DNA from: Shouchella tritolerans
Lineage (GTDB): Bacteria > Bacillota > Bacilli > Bacillales > Bacillaceae_D
Reading direction: 5' to 3'
Assembly (NCBI RefSeq): GCF_025770735.1
Contig: NZ_JAODPB010000006.1
Span: 1 to 64,000 of the forward strand
Length of the DNA: 64,000 nt
Within the stretch, counting starts at the first letter, position 1. The number at the start of each line of letters is the position of its first letter. The notes under the pieces are model-generated. The model saw only the letters and a program-made list of their open reading frames with translations. It was not told where the DNA came from and did no database searches. Shown here in pieces: positions 19,184 through 29,859 of this stretch. The position numbers were made by a program, and so were the translations under genes.

Positions 19184-20596
19184 CTATACTTTCGCGTGCG
19201 GATGCACGGTGTCGGCATAAATCTCCGTTGGGTATTCGCCTGTAAAGCAGGCGAGGCATTGCCCGCAATTATGCATGGCTTCAGAACGGCCAATCCCTAC
19301 TTTTAAGCCTTCAGTCGACAAAAAAGCAAGTGAATCAGCACCCATGATTTCCCGCATTTCTTCAATTGAGTGGTTGGAAGCAATTAATTCTTCCGTCGTT
19401 GACGTATCAATCCCGTAAAAGCACGGATGTTTAATCGGTGGCGATGAAATGCGGACATGAACCTCGGCTGCCCCTGCATCACGAAGCATGTGGACAATGC
19501 GGCGGCTAGTCGTTCCCCGTACAATCGAATCGTCAATCATAACGACACGTTTGCCTTCAACGACGCCACGAACAGGGGAAAGCTTCATCTTTACCCCTTG
19601 TTCCCGTAGTTCTTGTGAAGGTTGAATAAAGGTACGCCCGACATAGCGATTTTTGATCATGCCCAACTCATAAGGAATGCCAGACTGCTCAGCATAGCCA
19701 ATTGCTGCGGAAATGCTGGAGTCAGGCACGCCTGTCACCACATCCGCTTCAACTGGCGCTTCAATCGCAAGCTGTTTTCCTAAATTTTTTCTCGCTGTAT
19801 GAATATTGATTGTATCTACATTTGAATCTGGCCGTGCAAAATAAACGTATTCCATGCTGCAAATCGCCCGGTTCCCTGGAGAAACAAAGCGTTCGCTGCG
19901 CAAGCCTGTATCATCAATAATGAGCAATTCACCTGGCATCACTTCACGCTCGTAGGTGGCGCCAATGATGTCGAACGCACATGTCTCTGAAGCAACGACA
20001 TACGCATCGCCTAAACGTCCGATGGAAAGGGGACGCAACCCATTTGGATCAAGGGCGACTATCAGTTGGCGCTCGTTCATGACAGCAAAGGCATAGGCGC
20101 CTTTTAAGGAAGACAGCCCATTTTTCAATTGTTCTTCTAACGTATAGTAGCCACTGCGTTTAATGAGATGGGCAAGCACTTCCGTATCCGATGTAGACTG
20201 GAAGATCGACCCTTGGGCTTCAAGCTGGTGTTTTAAGTGATTGGCATTGACAAGATTGCCATTGTGGGCAATCGCAAGACCGCCTTTTTGCGAATTGAAA
20301 TACAACGGCTGGACATTGGCATAGCCGCCTCCACCTGCCGTCGCATAACGAACATGGCCAATCGCGCCCTTGCCTTGGAGGTTACGCAAGACATCTTGAT
20401 TAAATACATCATTGACGAGGCCGAGCCCTTTATGGGCAGAGAGCTTGTTTCCGTCGGACACGACAATGCCTGCACCTTCCTGGCCGCGGTGTTGGAGGCT
20501 GTGCAACCCATAATACGTGATTTGCGCAGCTTCTTTATGGCCCCAAACAGCAAATACGCCACATTCTTCATTCAAGCCTTTGATTTCAGTAAACAT
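19184..20596 (-). CDS. purF: Amidophosphoribosyltransferase
   Basis: A protein of 470 residues for the committed step PRPP + Gln to phosphoribosylamine. The short propeptide [11 protein letters not shown] precedes the catalytic Cys12 of the Ntn glutaminase domain (CGVFAVWG), as in the B. subtilis enzyme, which is autoprocessed. The PRTase loop [13 protein letters not shown] and the cysteines near the C-terminus ([14 protein letters not shown]) fit an Fe-S cluster-containing type. It overlaps purL by 25 bp. Confidence 0.96.
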   Translation of the reverse strand: MFTEIKGLNEECGVFAVWGHKEAAQITYYGLHSLQHRGQEGAGIVVSDGNKLSAHKGLGLVNDVFNQDVLRNLQGKGAIGHVRYATAGGGGYANVQPLYFNSQKGGLAIAHNGNLVNANHLKHQLEAQGSIFQSTSDTEVLAHLIKRSGYYTLEEQLKNGLSSLKGAYAFAVMNERQLIVALDPNGLRPLSIGRLGDAYVVASETCAFDIIGATYEREVMPGELLIIDDTGLRSERFVSPGNRAICSMEYVYFARPDSNVDTINIHTARKNLGKQLAIEAPVEADVVTGVPDSSISAAIGYAEQSGIPYELGMIKNRYVGRTFIQPSQELREQGVKMKLSPVRGVVEGKRVVMIDDSIVRGTTSRRIVHMLRDAGAAEVHVRISSPPIKHPCFYGIDTSTTEELIASNHSIEEMREIMGADSLAFLSTEGLKVGIGRSEAMHNCGQCLACFTGEYPTEIYADTVHPHAKV

Positions 20597-22797
20597 GGAA
20601 TAGCCCCTTTCCAGGCTTTCACTAATTCATCTTGGCAAAGGTCGATGACAGCATTTCCATTTTCGCTACGAATCGTCAATTTTCTGCTTTCCGTAACAGC
20701 CCCAACTGCAACCGCATCACGGACCGTATCTTCAAATCGTTGTTGATCGCTAGGCTTCACGGTGACAATAAAACGTGATTGGCTTTCAGCAAACAGCTCA
20801 GCTGCGCTTAGGGATAGACTGACTTCAGCGCCAAACGGGCATTCCATCATTTTTTCCGCTAAGGAAACAGCAAGCCCGCCTTCGGCAACATCATGGGCAG
20901 ACTGGACAAGGCCTTGTTCGATTGCGCTCAACAATTGCTGTTGGCGGGCTTTCTCTACAGCCAAATCAATTTCCGGCGCTTTCCCCGACAGTTCGCCAGC
21001 TAGCATTTTTTGCAGCTCGCTGCCGCCAAACTCTGCTTTGGTTTCACCGATTACATAAATCAGGTCGCCTGCATCTTTAAACGACTGCGTCGTAATATGA
21101 GTCACGTCTTCAACCAAGCCAACCATGCCGATGACAGGAGTTGGATAAACAGCACCGCCAGACCGTTCATTATAAAGGGACACGTTGCCGCCAATGACAG
21201 GCGTCCCTAGCTCCCGGCATGCTTCGCTTAAGCCATCGGTCGATTTTTCTAGCTGCCAGAAAATTTCTGGCTTTTCCGGATTGCCGTAGTTCAAGCAGTC
21301 TGTTACACCAAGTGGCTTCGCTCCTGAACAAACGAGATTCCGCGCCGCTTCCGCAATCGCAATTTTGCCGCCCATTTCTGGATCTACATACAAATAGCGG
21401 GAATTGCAATCGGTTGTCATTGCTAATGCTTTATTCGTGCCGCGGATGCGAATCACCGCAGCGTCTGAGCCAGGCTCAACAACGGTATTCGTTTGCACCA
21501 TATAATCATATTGCTCATACACCCATTCTTTGCTGGCAATCGTTGGCTGAGCCAAAAGCTTCAGAAGCGTTTCATTCGCGTCTGTGATTTCAGGAAGATA
21601 AGGAGCCTGTTGTTGAAAAACATCAAAATAGGCAGGCACTTTTGACGGCTTATGGTAAACAGGGGCGTCTTCTGCCAGAGCATCAACGGGCACATCCGCA
21701 ACGATTTCGCCTTTATGGGTTAAACGGAGCCGGCGATCATCTGTGACAACACCGACTTCCACAGCATGGAGGTTCCACCGTTCAAAAATCGCTTTGATTT
21801 CGGGTTCTCGCCCTTTTTCGACAACGAGCAACATCCGTTCTTGGGATTCGGACAGCATCATTTCATACGGTGTCATCCCTGCTTCACGCTGTGGCACCAA
21901 ATCCAAGTTCATTTCGATCCCTGAACCTGCTTTGCTCGCCATTTCGGCTGAAGAAGAAACGAGGCCAGCGGCACCCATATCTTGAATGCCAATAAGCGCA
22001 TCCGATTGAACCGCTTCTAGGCATGCTTCCAACAACAGCTTTTCCATAAACGGGTCGCCGACTTGGACGGCTGGCCGTTTGGCATCAGAGGCTTCGCTTA
22101 ACTCTTCTGAGGCAAAAGTTGCGCCATGAATGCCATCACGGCCTGTGCTTGCGCCGACATACATAACGGTATTGCCGACACCTTTTGCTTGGCCTTTTTG
22201 AATGTCTTTATGGTCGATTAAACCGACGCACATTGCGTTGACAAGGGGGTTCGCTTCGTAGCACGGGTCAAATTGCACTTCTCCGCCGACCGTTGGCACA
22301 CCGACACAATTGCCGTATCCAGCAATCCCGGCCACAACTTCTTCAAACAAGTACTTCACTTTTTTTGATTCGAGTTCGCCAAAGCGGAGCGAGTTTAACA
22401 ATGCAACAGGACGGGCACCCATCGAAAAGACATCGCGCAAAATGCCGCCGACGCCAGTTGCAGCGCCTTGGTACGGCTCAATCGCAGACGGGTGGTTATG
22501 GCTTTCAATTTTAAACACAACCGCCTGTTCGTCTTTAATGTCGATAATGCCTGCCCCTTCACCTGGGCCTTGGAGCACGTTCTCGCCGTCAGTGGGAAAC
22601 TTTTTCAACAGTACTTTTGAATTTTTATAGCTGCAATGCTCAGACCACATGACGGAAAACAAGCCTGTTTCTGTGAAATTCAAAGGCCTGCCGACCATTT
22701 TTTCAGCCAGTGCAAATTCATCATCCGTCAAGCCCATTTCTCGATATAACCGCTCGGCTTTAATCGTTTCAGCGCTTGGCTCAAGAAGCTGTGACAT
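20572..22797 (-). CDS. purL: Phosphoribosylformylglycinamidine synthase subunit PurL
   Basis: A protein of 741 residues, the small-type synthetase subunit that works with PurQ (glutaminase) and PurS to make FGAM. Motifs: [48 protein letters not shown] and [17 protein letters not shown]. It overlaps purQ by 17 bp and purF by 25 bp. Length fits the PurS-dependent form found in Bacillus. Confidence 0.96.
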   Translation of the reverse strand: MSQLLEPSAETIKAERLYREMGLTDDEFALAEKMVGRPLNFTETGLFSVMWSEHCSYKNSKVLLKKFPTDGENVLQGPGEGAGIIDIKDEQAVVFKIESHNHPSAIEPYQGAATGVGGILRDVFSMGARPVALLNSLRFGELESKKVKYLFEEVVAGIAGYGNCVGVPTVGGEVQFDPCYEANPLVNAMCVGLIDHKDIQKGQAKGVGNTVMYVGASTGRDGIHGATFASEELSEASDAKRPAVQVGDPFMEKLLLEACLEAVQSDALIGIQDMGAAGLVSSSAEMASKAGSGIEMNLDLVPQREAGMTPYEMMLSESQERMLLVVEKGREPEIKAIFERWNLHAVEVGVVTDDRRLRLTHKGEIVADVPVDALAEDAPVYHKPSKVPAYFDVFQQQAPYLPEITDANETLLKLLAQPTIASKEWVYEQYDYMVQTNTVVEPGSDAAVIRIRGTNKALAMTTDCNSRYLYVDPEMGGKIAIAEAARNLVCSGAKPLGVTDCLNYGNPEKPEIFWQLEKSTDGLSEACRELGTPVIGGNVSLYNERSGGAVYPTPVIGMVGLVEDVTHITTQSFKDAGDLIYVIGETKAEFGGSELQKMLAGELSGKAPEIDLAVEKARQQQLLSAIEQGLVQSAHDVAEGGLAVSLAEKMMECPFGAEVSLSLSAAELFAESQSRFIVTVKPSDQQRFEDTVRDAVAVGAVTESRKLTIRSENGNAVIDLCQDELVKAWKGAIPCLLKSKA

Positions 22798-23464
22798 GAG
22801 ATTCCCTCCAGTTGCGTAAGATCGATGTAAAAACAGCCAATCCTTGATCGTTTCCGAGCAATGTTTCCGTTGCTCGTTCTGGGTGCGGCATCATGCCAAG
22901 CACGTTACCCCGTTCATTGGTAATGCCAGCAATGTCGCCTTTGGAGCCATTGACATGCTCATTGTAACGAAAGACAATTTGCTTGTTTTCATGAAGCTTT
23001 GCTAACGTTTCGTCATCACATTCATAATTGCCTTCGCCATGAGCGACAGGAATGCGAATCGTTTGCCCTTGTTCATAGCCAGAAGAAAACATCGTTTCGT
23101 TGTTTTCGACAACCAATTCGACTGTACGACACACAAATTTCAAATCGATATTGCGCTTCATTGCCCCAGGAAGCAAACCGGCTTCAAGCAGTACTTGGAA
23201 TCCGTTGCAAACGCCAAGTACAGGCTTGCCTGCCTCAGCCGCTTGGATGACTGCTGGCATAATTGGCGCAAAGCGGGCGATTGCTCCAGAACGCAAGTAA
23301 TCGCCATGGGAAAAGCCGCCTGGAAGAAGCACAGCATCAAAACCGTCTAAAGACGTTTCCGTATGGAAGACATATTCTACTTCCTCGCCCAGCCCGTCTT
23401 TAATGGCATGATACATGTCTGCATCGCAATTGGAGCCTGGAAACACGATGACCGCAAACTTCAT
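22781..23464 (-). CDS. purQ: FGAM synthase glutaminase subunit PurQ
   Basis: A protein of 227 residues, class I glutamine amidotransferase. The nucleophile lies in [11 protein letters not shown] (Cys about 86), the His/Glu pair in MPHPERATE near the C-terminus. [10 protein letters not shown] at the start is characteristic. It feeds ammonia to PurL and overlaps purS (4 bp) and purL (17 bp). Confidence 0.95.
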   Translation of the reverse strand: MKFAVIVFPGSNCDADMYHAIKDGLGEEVEYVFHTETSLDGFDAVLLPGGFSHGDYLRSGAIARFAPIMPAVIQAAEAGKPVLGVCNGFQVLLEAGLLPGAMKRNIDLKFVCRTVELVVENNETMFSSGYEQGQTIRIPVAHGEGNYECDDETLAKLHENKQIVFRYNEHVNGSKGDIAGITNERGNVLGMMPHPERATETLLGNDQGLAVFTSILRNWRESHVTAS

Positions 23465-23712
23465 GATGGGACAACCTCCTCCACTTCAAAGCGGTAGTCT
23501 TCAATAACGGTATTGGCAAGCAATTTCTCACACATCTCTTTGACGCGCTCTTCAAGCTTTTCAGTAGATTCAAGCTGCAATTCCATGTACTTGCCGATGC
23601 GGACATCTGTAACTTCCTGGTAATCCATCGCGTGGAGCGCACTTTTGACAGCGCCTCCTTGGGGATCTAACACACTTTCTCTCAGGGTGACATAGACTTT
23701 CACTTTATACAT
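23461..23712 (-). CDS. purS: FGAM synthase subunit PurS
   Basis: A protein of 83 residues. [19 protein letters not shown] and the [12 protein letters not shown] segment are typical of this small structural subunit, which bridges PurL and PurQ for ammonia channelling. It overlaps purC by 8 bp and purQ by 4 bp. Confidence 0.94.
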   Translation of the reverse strand: MYKVKVYVTLRESVLDPQGGAVKSALHAMDYQEVTDVRIGKYMELQLESTEKLEERVKEMCEKLLANTVIEDYRFEVEEVVPS

Positions 23713-24424
23713 GGTAAAGCCCTCCTAGCCGGGATAAAATTTCTTGATAGCCTTCTTGTAAGTTTCCTAGATTTCTGCGAAAAAGATCCTTATCAAAACG
23801 TTCCTTTGTGTCTTTATCCCATAGCCGGCACGTATCTGGCGATATTTCATCGGCAAGGAGCAACTCCCCTGCTTGCGTGCGGCCAAACTCAAGCTTAAAG
23901 TCAATTAATTGCACACCGACTGTGGCAAACAACTCGATTAACTCATTATTCACGGCAGCGGCCATTTGTTTTAATTGCGCTACTTCCTCTGCAGTAGCGA
24001 CGTCTAAAATGCCGATGTGGTCCTCGGTCACCAATGGGTCACCGAGGGCATCGTCTTTATAATAAAACTCCACAAGAGGCTTTTTCAGCGCCGTTCCTTC
24101 TTCAATGCCAAGACGTTTAGCCATGCTGCCAGCGACAACATTGCGGACCACTACTTCAAGAGGAATGATGTCTACTTGTTTGACTAGTTGTTCCGTGTCA
24201 GATAATCTCCGTATAAAGTGCGACGGAATCCCCTTTTTTGCAAGCGTGGCAAAGATGAGAGAAGAAATTTCATTATTGAGCCGTGCTTTGCCTGCAAGCG
24301 TCTCTTTCTTTTCCCCGTTGAAAGCTGTGGCATCATCTTTATATTCGACCCACAGTACTCCTTCTTCGCCGCTGCGGTAAATCCGTTTGGCTTTGCCTTC
24401 GTAAAGCAATTCCCCTTTAACCAT
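23705..24424 (-). CDS. purC: SAICAR synthase
   Basis: A protein of 239 residues joining aspartate to CAIR with ATP. Motifs: LLYEGKAKRIYR, YKDDATAFNGEKK, VVRNVVAGSMAKRLG, DFKLEFGR and LLADEISPDTCRLWD. The start at 24424 lies 24 nt after the purB stop. It ends inside the purS start region (8 bp overlap). Confidence 0.95.
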   Translation of the reverse strand: MVKGELLYEGKAKRIYRSGEEGVLWVEYKDDATAFNGEKKETLAGKARLNNEISSLIFATLAKKGIPSHFIRRLSDTEQLVKQVDIIPLEVVVRNVVAGSMAKRLGIEEGTALKKPLVEFYYKDDALGDPLVTEDHIGILDVATAEEVAQLKQMAAAVNNELIELFATVGVQLIDFKLEFGRTQAGELLLADEISPDTCRLWDKDTKERFDKDLFRRNLGNLQEGYQEILSRLGGLYHV

Positions 24425-24448
24425 TGCTTGCTCAGCCCCTTATGGATA

Positions 24449-25747
24449 TTAGTCGTTTAAACCAAGACGTGTAAAAATTGTATCGACATGCTTCATATGG
24501 TGTTCATAGTTAAAGCACTCATTTAATTCCTTTGGCGACAGCACATTCGTAATGCGTGGCTCTCCTTCCACCAGTTCACGGAATTGAACGCCTTCCTCCC
24601 ACGCTTGTGTCGCTTTCGGCTGGACAAGATCATATGCTTCTTCACGGACCATGCCTTTGTCGATTAAGCTAAGGAGCACACGCTGTGAATAAATGAGCCC
24701 GTACGTCCGGGTCATATTACGCTTCATGTTTTCAGGGAAAACCGTTAAATGTTTAACAATGTTGCCGAACCGGTTCAGCATGTAATTGAGCACAATCGTT
24801 GCATCTGGCAAAATGACACGCTCGGCCGATGAATGGGAAATGTCCCGTTCATGCCACAAGACCACATTGTCATAAGCCGTGTTCATGTAACCACGCATCA
24901 GACGGGCAAGGCCTGTCATGTTTTCAGAGCCAATGGGGTTGCGTTTATGAGGCATCGCAGAGGAGCCCTTTTGCCCTTTTGCAAAATATTCCTCGACTTC
25001 GCGGAGCTCGCTTTTTTGCAGGCCGCGGATTTCGACGGCAAATTTCTCAATCGATGTCGCGATTAACGCCAAGCTTGCCATGTATTCGGCGTGGCGGTCA
25101 CGCTGGAGCGTTTGCGTGGAAATCGGCGCTGGGTTTAAGCCAAGCTTTTCGCACACGATTTGCTCGACGCGTGGGTCAATATTGGCATATGTGCCTACTG
25201 CCCCTGAAAGCTTGCCAAAGCGGATGCCTTCAGCCGCATGTTGGAAGCGTTCAATGTTTCGTTTCATTTCTTCGTACCAAAGGGCGAGCTTTAAGCCAAA
25301 TGTCGTTGGTTCTGCGTGCACGCCGTGTGTGCGCCCCATCATGATTGTATATTTATGTTCTTGCGCTTTTGTTTTAATTATGTCTAAAAAGCGGTTTAAG
25401 TCTTCTGCCAGAATCGCGTTTGCTTGTTTCAGCAAATACGACAGCGCCGTATCAACGACGTCTGTTGACGTTAAGCCGTAATGAACCCATTTCCGCTCTT
25501 CGCCAAGCGTTTCTGAAACGGCCCGCGTGAAGGCGACCACATCATGGCGCGTTTCTTCTTCAATTTCCAAAATACGCTCGACACGAAAGCTTGCGTTCTC
25601 GCGAATTTTCGCAACATCTTCTTTCGGAATTTCGCCTAGCTCCGCCCAAGCTTCACAAGCGACAATTTCTACTTCAAGCCACGCCTTATAGCGGTTTTCA
25701 TCTGTCCAAATAGCACCCATTTCTGGGCGTGTGTACCGTTCAATCAT
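24449..25747 (-). CDS. purB: Adenylosuccinate lyase
   Basis: A protein of 432 residues of the fumarase/aspartase superfamily, acting twice in purine synthesis (SAICAR and adenylosuccinate cleavage). The start [14 protein letters not shown] at 25747 has GGAGG 9 nt upstream; open codons further upstream overlap purK and lack a site. Signature: [16 protein letters not shown] with the catalytic Ser region; [14 protein letters not shown] and [13 protein letters not shown] are also present. Confidence 0.96.
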   Translation of the reverse strand: MIERYTRPEMGAIWTDENRYKAWLEVEIVACEAWAELGEIPKEDVAKIRENASFRVERILEIEEETRHDVVAFTRAVSETLGEERKWVHYGLTSTDVVDTALSYLLKQANAILAEDLNRFLDIIKTKAQEHKYTIMMGRTHGVHAEPTTFGLKLALWYEEMKRNIERFQHAAEGIRFGKLSGAVGTYANIDPRVEQIVCEKLGLNPAPISTQTLQRDRHAEYMASLALIATSIEKFAVEIRGLQKSELREVEEYFAKGQKGSSAMPHKRNPIGSENMTGLARLMRGYMNTAYDNVVLWHERDISHSSAERVILPDATIVLNYMLNRFGNIVKHLTVFPENMKRNMTRTYGLIYSQRVLLSLIDKGMVREEAYDLVQPKATQAWEEGVQFRELVEGEPRITNVLSPKELNECFNYEHHMKHVDTIFTRLGLND

Positions 25748-25766
25748 TCGTTGTTTCCTCCAACAA

Positions 25767-26897
25767 TTAATGTAAAGTCGTTTGTAGCCACAATTCATCC
25801 AGCAAGCGTAAGCAATGATCGGCATCGTTTCCAAGCGCCGTTACGTGCCCCATTTTCCGCTTTGGTTTCGCGTCTTTCTTTCCATAAAGGTGCAACGAAA
25901 CGGAGCCGAGACGGTCAAGGCGGCCAAGCAATGGGCCAATATCCTCTCCAAGTATGTTTTCCATTGCCGCGGCGGCCAACAATTCAGTCGAGCCGAGTGG
26001 CAATCCGCACACAGCGCGGATATGTTGCTCAAACTGGGAAGTGCGGCACGCTTCTATTGTATAATGCCCCGAATTATGGGGTCTAGGGGCGAGTTCGTTG
26101 ACAAGCAACGACCCATCTTCGTTGACGAACATTTCTACCGCTAACAGCCCGACTGCCTGCAAACCATTCACTATTTTCACAGCCAACTCAAGCGCTTGTT
26201 CTTCTGTTTCGCTTTTAATGCGGGCCGGAACGATCGTACGATGGAGAATGTTGTCTTTATGTTCATTTTCTGCTACAGGAAAGGTCTTCACTTCGCCATT
26301 GCGCGATTTGGCGACAATAACCGATATCTCCCGTTCAAAGGGAATCATTGCTTCGAGCACAAGCTCCCCTGAGGCAAGAAGCGTTTTTACGGCTGCTTCT
26401 AATTCCGCTTTCGTGTGTACAACCGCTTGGCCTTTGCCATCGTAGCCGCCGCGGCAAGTTTTCAAAACCGCTGGCAAGCCTACTTTTTTGAGTGCTTCTT
26501 CGATATCGGCTTCCTCATAAATAGGAGCGAAAGGGGCGACTGGCACCCCTAAAGCAGAAATGGCCTGTTTTTCTTTAAGACGATGCTGTGTTGTCCCTAG
26601 CACTTTAAACCCTTGGGGAAAGTCGCTTAACTCTGTGATTTTTTTAGCTGCTTTTTCATCTATGTTTTCAAACTCATATGTGATGACATCACTTACATCG
26701 GCAAGTTGTTTGCACGCTTCTCCATCATCATAGGCGGCCGTAAACACATGGTCCGCGATTTGTGCACACGGGGCGTCAGGAGTCGGGTCAAGCACAGCAA
26801 TCCGGTACCCCATTTGCCTAGCCGATAACGCCATCATCCGGCCCAGTTGGCCGCCGCCAATAATGCCGATCGTGCTCCCTGGCTTTACTTCGTTCAT
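25767..26897 (-). CDS. purK: N5-carboxyaminoimidazole ribonucleotide synthase
   Basis: A protein of 376 residues, ATP-grasp, making N5-CAIR from AIR, bicarbonate and ATP. N-terminal [19 protein letters not shown], the ATP-grasp loop [11 protein letters not shown], and [14 protein letters not shown] near the C-terminus are diagnostic. It overlaps purE by 4 bp. Presence of PurK marks the bacterial two-enzyme PurE/PurK route. Confidence 0.95.
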   Translation of the reverse strand: MNEVKPGSTIGIIGGGQLGRMMALSARQMGYRIAVLDPTPDAPCAQIADHVFTAAYDDGEACKQLADVSDVITYEFENIDEKAAKKITELSDFPQGFKVLGTTQHRLKEKQAISALGVPVAPFAPIYEEADIEEALKKVGLPAVLKTCRGGYDGKGQAVVHTKAELEAAVKTLLASGELVLEAMIPFEREISVIVAKSRNGEVKTFPVAENEHKDNILHRTIVPARIKSETEEQALELAVKIVNGLQAVGLLAVEMFVNEDGSLLVNELAPRPHNSGHYTIEACRTSQFEQHIRAVCGLPLGSTELLAAAAMENILGEDIGPLLGRLDRLGSVSLHLYGKKDAKPKRKMGHVTALGNDADHCLRLLDELWLQTTLH

Positions 26898-27385
26898 ACG
26901 AGTTCACCACTGCTTTCTAGAACGGTCTTTTTGATGCGTTCACGGCGCTTTGCCAATCGTTGTTGCAACGCCTGGTCCGTTGTTGCAATCATTTGCGCTG
27001 CCAAAAGCCCAGCATTAGTCGCACCTGCTTTGCCGATTGCAACCGTGGCCACAGGCACTCCCCCTGGCATTTGTACAATCGACAACAAGGAGTCCAACCC
27101 TTTTAATGCACGTGATTCAACAGGAACGCCAATGACCGGGAGAAGCGTCTTTGCCGCAACCATTCCTGGCAAGTGGGCCGCTCCCCCTGCCCCTGCAATA
27201 ATGACACGAAGCCCCCGCTCTTCCGCTTGTTCCGCGTATTCAAACATATAATCAGGAGTACGGTGGGCGGACACCACTTTTTTTTCATAAGGAACGCCAA
27301 GTTCTTCTAAAATCTCACTGGCATGGCGCATGGTTTCCCAATCAGAAGTACTGCCCATAATGATGCCGACGATCGGCTGTTTCAT
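26894..27385 (-). CDS. purE: N5-CAIR mutase
   Basis: A protein of 163 residues, class I PurE, converting N5-CAIR to CAIR. Motifs: [42 protein letters not shown] and [17 protein letters not shown]. The ATG at 27385 is used because the family starts here and because the frame further upstream lies inside the leader terminator. The ribosome-binding site (GGGGGA) is only moderate. First gene of the operon. Confidence 0.95.
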   Translation of the reverse strand: MKQPIVGIIMGSTSDWETMRHASEILEELGVPYEKKVVSAHRTPDYMFEYAEQAEERGLRVIIAGAGGAAHLPGMVAAKTLLPVIGVPVESRALKGLDSLLSIVQMPGGVPVATVAIGKAGATNAGLLAAQMIATTDQALQQRLAKRRERIKKTVLESSGELV

Positions 27386-27420
27386 GTCACATCCCCCACT
27401 CTTGTCTTTTTTGCAAACAG

Positions 27421-27483
27421 AAAAAGCATAGAACCGCTTTCTTTCCAGATACTCCATGAGAGAAAGTTCGCAAATCCTATGCC
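27421..27483 (-). terminator. Riboswitch-controlled leader terminator of the pur operon
   Basis: GCATAG (27483-27478, minus) closes a long hairpin with CTATGC (27431-27426), followed directly by TTTTT. The loop contains ACTTTCTCTCATGG, which can instead pair over 14 positions (with three G-U) with the 3' strand of the aptamer P1 stem and its flank (ACTATGAGGGGAAGT). That alternative fits an antiterminator, so guanine binding would free the terminator. Confidence 0.65.
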
Positions 27484-27512
27484 GAAAAGGCTAATATGCG
27501 CGTAATGACTTC

Positions 27513-27582
27513 CCCTCATAGTCCGGCAATTTACGGTTGCCGGGTAGAAACGTTCGAGCCATATTCCCGAGTATATATGAGG
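27513..27582 (-). ncRNA. Purine riboswitch aptamer, guanine type
   Basis: The minus strand shows the conserved G-box core: P1 CCTCATA / TATGAGG, ATATACTCGGGAATATGG, GTTTCTACCCGGCAACCGTA and GGACTATGAG. The specificity base in GACTAT is C, which pairs with guanine or hypoxanthine; adenine riboswitches have U there. It lies between the pur promoter and purE, as in B. subtilis. Confidence 0.95.
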
Positions 27583-27614
27583 CGTTTTCGTTTTTAACTT
27601 GCTTTTCCCCTTTT

Positions 27615-27643
27615 AGTTTACGCATCCTCCTCGTAAGTGTCAA
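27615..27643 (-). promoter_or_regulatory. purE: Sigma-A promoter of the pur operon
   Basis: Minus strand TTGACA (27643-27638), 17 bp, TAAACT (27620-27615), about 30 bp ahead of the riboswitch aptamer. Confidence 0.8.
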
Positions 27644-27651
27644 TAAATAGT

Positions 27652-27685
27652 CGAACATTTTATTAAAAGTATTTTACATTGTTCG
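27652..27685. promoter_or_regulatory. Pair of PurBoxes (PurR operators)
   Basis: CGAACATTTT on the plus strand (27652-27661) and CGAACAATGT on the minus strand (27685-27676) form the divergent CGAA-type boxes typical of PurR control regions, just upstream of the -35. PRPP-sensitive PurR should repress initiation, complementing riboswitch termination. Confidence 0.85.
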
Positions 27686-27806
27686 TTTTTATCTTTTTTA
27701 GGTACTGCTGAAACAAATGCCCAATTGCTGCATAGCATAATGTACATTGATTCAATGATACTCCATTTAATTTCATGATTGTCATTGTTGATAAGGAGGA
27801 CAGACG

Positions 27807-28544
27807 ATGAGCGCTTTTGAACAACGAACCAAACGCCTCTTTCTGTTTATTGTTTTTGGCATTGCCTGGGGATGCGCCGCACTCGCGCTTGCCGTCCCGG
27901 AAACACCGGTTTTATACCTTGCTATTTTTGCCGCAGCAAGCCCGCTATTTGCTGCTTATACGTTGCATCTATCAAACTATAGCGACTCGTTCTTTGCCCA
28001 TGTTTTCCTTTCAGGGAAACCAAACGTCTGGTGGATTGTTGCCGTTTTCGTCCCGCTTTTCTTTTGTTTTGTCCTGTTGTCTTCTTTTACGCTTATCGCG
28101 CCTGCACTGATGACGAATCCGTTTATTTGGCTGCTCGTTTTTTTCGCTGCCCTATTGCAAGAGGTCGGTTGGCGTGGTTTTTTTCAAAAAGAGTTTACTA
28201 GATTGACTTTTTGGCAATCCTCGCTCATTGTCGGTGCCATTATCACCTGTTGGCACATCCCCGTTATTCTTGTATTTTTCCAAGGCAGCGATTGGCACGT
28301 TTTGCTTTTGGCTGCTTACTTTTTGCTAGCAAGCGCGCCCCTTTCTTTTTTGACGGCGACAAGCAAATCGTTAATAGCGGCAGCGCTTATGCAAACTGGG
28401 TTATTCATGGTGTTTTGGCTTAGTGTTCCTTACCTGCAAGCTGTGATTGTCGTTTTCGCTTTGCTTCTCATGCTTAATGGCCTTGTGATGCTCGCCAATG
28501 CTGTCTATCCAGCGTTATACCGCAATGCGTTTGTCATTAAGTAA
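27807..28544 (+). CDS. CPBP (CAAX-protease/Abi) family membrane protein
   Basis: A protein of 245 residues with about seven TM segments. The CPBP metalloprotease motif 1 is present as QEVGWRGFFQKEF (about 118-130; the first Glu of the usual EExxxR is Gln), followed by motif 2 TCWHIPVILVFF with His150. Members are intramembrane proteases or scaffolds linked to bacteriocin self-immunity and membrane homeostasis; no partner is adjacent here. The ATG at 27807 follows AAGGAGG. It diverges from the pur promoter. Confidence 0.75.
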   Translation: MSAFEQRTKRLFLFIVFGIAWGCAALALAVPETPVLYLAIFAAASPLFAAYTLHLSNYSDSFFAHVFLSGKPNVWWIVAVFVPLFFCFVLLSSFTLIAPALMTNPFIWLLVFFAALLQEVGWRGFFQKEFTRLTFWQSSLIVGAIITCWHIPVILVFFQGSDWHVLLLAAYFLLASAPLSFLTATSKSLIAAALMQTGLFMVFWLSVPYLQAVIVVFALLLMLNGLVMLANAVYPALYRNAFVIK

Positions 28545-28604
28545 GCATTGGCTTTTCTCATCCCCCTTGCTATACTAGATGAATCTTAAAAGGGGGGAAG
28601 AGAC

Positions 28605-28640
28605 TTGTTTACGCTTGAGCTCGACGATCACAGCTACGTG
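28605..28640 (+). pseudogene. 5' stub of a RimL-type acetyltransferase gene, interrupted by the TnpB element
   Basis: After a promoter-like TATACT (about 28571) and GGGGGGAAGAG, a TTG start reads MFTLELDDHSY, the usual N-terminus of ribosomal-protein-serine acetyltransferases (MFT-L-x-D-D). It then runs into the conserved right end of an IS200/IS605-type element. The rest of the gene was not found on the far side. Confidence 0.4.
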
Positions 28641-29450
28641 TACTACCCACCACTTACTACCCTTACAGGCTGCTTGAAGTGGGGGCTTCTTGGGTAATCG
28701 CCACTTTTAGTAGCTGACGAACTGGACCAAGCGAACCATTTTGTTCCAAGAGTGAATCCAACCACCATTTTAATTTCCTTACTCTCAATCTCCTTCTCAT
28801 ACTCTGTAAGAATGGAAATATCATATTTCCCGGATGAAGTTATCGAAATCGTGCACGATTTGATTTAGTGTCCTGAAGGGATTTCTCGATGTTGTCTGAT
28901 TTTGACCCTTTTTACTTTAGGTCATTTGATATGACCACCCAACAACTGAATATTCCCATTTACAACATTCGTTGTGTAGCTTTGCTTGTGCCGCTTCCTT
29001 TTCGGGAACTTAGCCTTTCCTTTGAAGAATGCTTTATATGCCTTATCCAAATGAAGTTGTGCGTTCGCTAACGATAATGAGTCTACTTCTTTCAACCACT
29101 CATACTCTTTTTTGTATTTGGCAGGAGTAGGGGCTTCGCTTTTTTGAAGGCATCTTTATCCTTTTTCAGTAACGCATAGTCTCTTTTCGTTCCGCTAACA
29201 TCTTGTTATAGACATAGCGAACACATCCGAACGTTTTACGTATAAGCAAAGCCTGTTTATCTGTTGGATACAATCTGAACGTATACGCTTTATTTCGTTT
29301 GGCCATATCAAATCGCCTCATTTAACCGAATGTACGTTCCTGTTATATCATATGAAAAGCTTTTCGGCTATCGTCCAACCGGTATCCATCTCCCCTTACC
29401 GTTGGGCTAAAGCCCTTCACACGCTTGAAGAGGGAGACTTCTTTCGGAAA
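28629..29450 (-). mobile_element. Decayed IS200/IS605-family tnpB element
   Basis: The right end (28629-28722, minus) contains the GAAGCCCCCACTTCAAGC and GTGGGTAGTACACG blocks typical of the 3' end of IS605-type elements, which also forms the omegaRNA scaffold. The left end before the tnpB start carries AACAGGAACGTACATTCGG, usual for this group. A further GAAGTCTCCCTCTTCAAGC block at 29430-29450 may come from a second related element. No tnpA is present. Confidence 0.7.
28740..29306 (-). pseudogene. TnpB RNA-guided nuclease, degenerate
   Basis: From an ATG at 29306 the frame reads MAKRNKAYTFRLYPTDKQAL, then LIRKTFGCVRYVYNKMLAER, the classic TnpB N-terminus, and stops at about 29177. Further pieces lie in shifted frames: LANAQLHLDKAYKAFFKGKA with FPKRKRHKQSYTTN (about 28970-29075), and KYDISILTEYEKEIE (about 28790-28835). 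The RuvC catalytic region and zinc finger are missing, so the protein is dead. This agrees with partial deletion as well as point decay. Confidence 0.8.
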
Positions 29451-29859
29451 TACGTTAAACAATGAATGGCAAGCAAATGCAGAGTAATCGGACAACGAAA
29501 ACATCCCCAGGCTAGTTGCGCTAACTAGCCTATAGAATATGTACCCCTGTTTTTCTATCTTCCCCCACCACCCATTCTCACGATTAAGCTCACACTTAGC
29601 CGATCGCTGAGCAGGCTTGCTTTTCCTCCTTAAAGTTCAAGCAACCCAGGACCCGCCGCTCCTCCATAACGCTATCCCGATAACTGGGCATTCGCTTATC
29701 TGGCCAAGATGACGGACGAACCGCCAACCACAGAAGCAGCCACTTCCAACTCATTCAGTGCATTGTTAATACAGATCTTGATTGAGTTTAAAAATCATAA
29801 AATGTATAATGAAGACAAATTATTTTTTAGTCAAAAAAATTTTGTGAAAGGGTGTAGAG
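29451..29859. other. Gene-free stretch before the YheO-type regulator
   Basis: Contains a hairpin with AGGCTAGTT / AACTAGCCT arms (29509-29531) and no credible gene; a 65-codon frame at 29709 lacks a ribosome-binding site. The last ~60 bases should hold the promoter of the regulator; no clear boxes. Confidence 0.45.

Noticed and set aside
27513-27582. Adenine specificity for the pur riboswitch
   Set aside because: The specificity base in GACTAT is C, which indicates guanine or hypoxanthine.
28889-29071. A 60-codon plus-strand open frame
   Set aside because: It is antisense to the decayed tnpB and lacks a ribosome-binding site.
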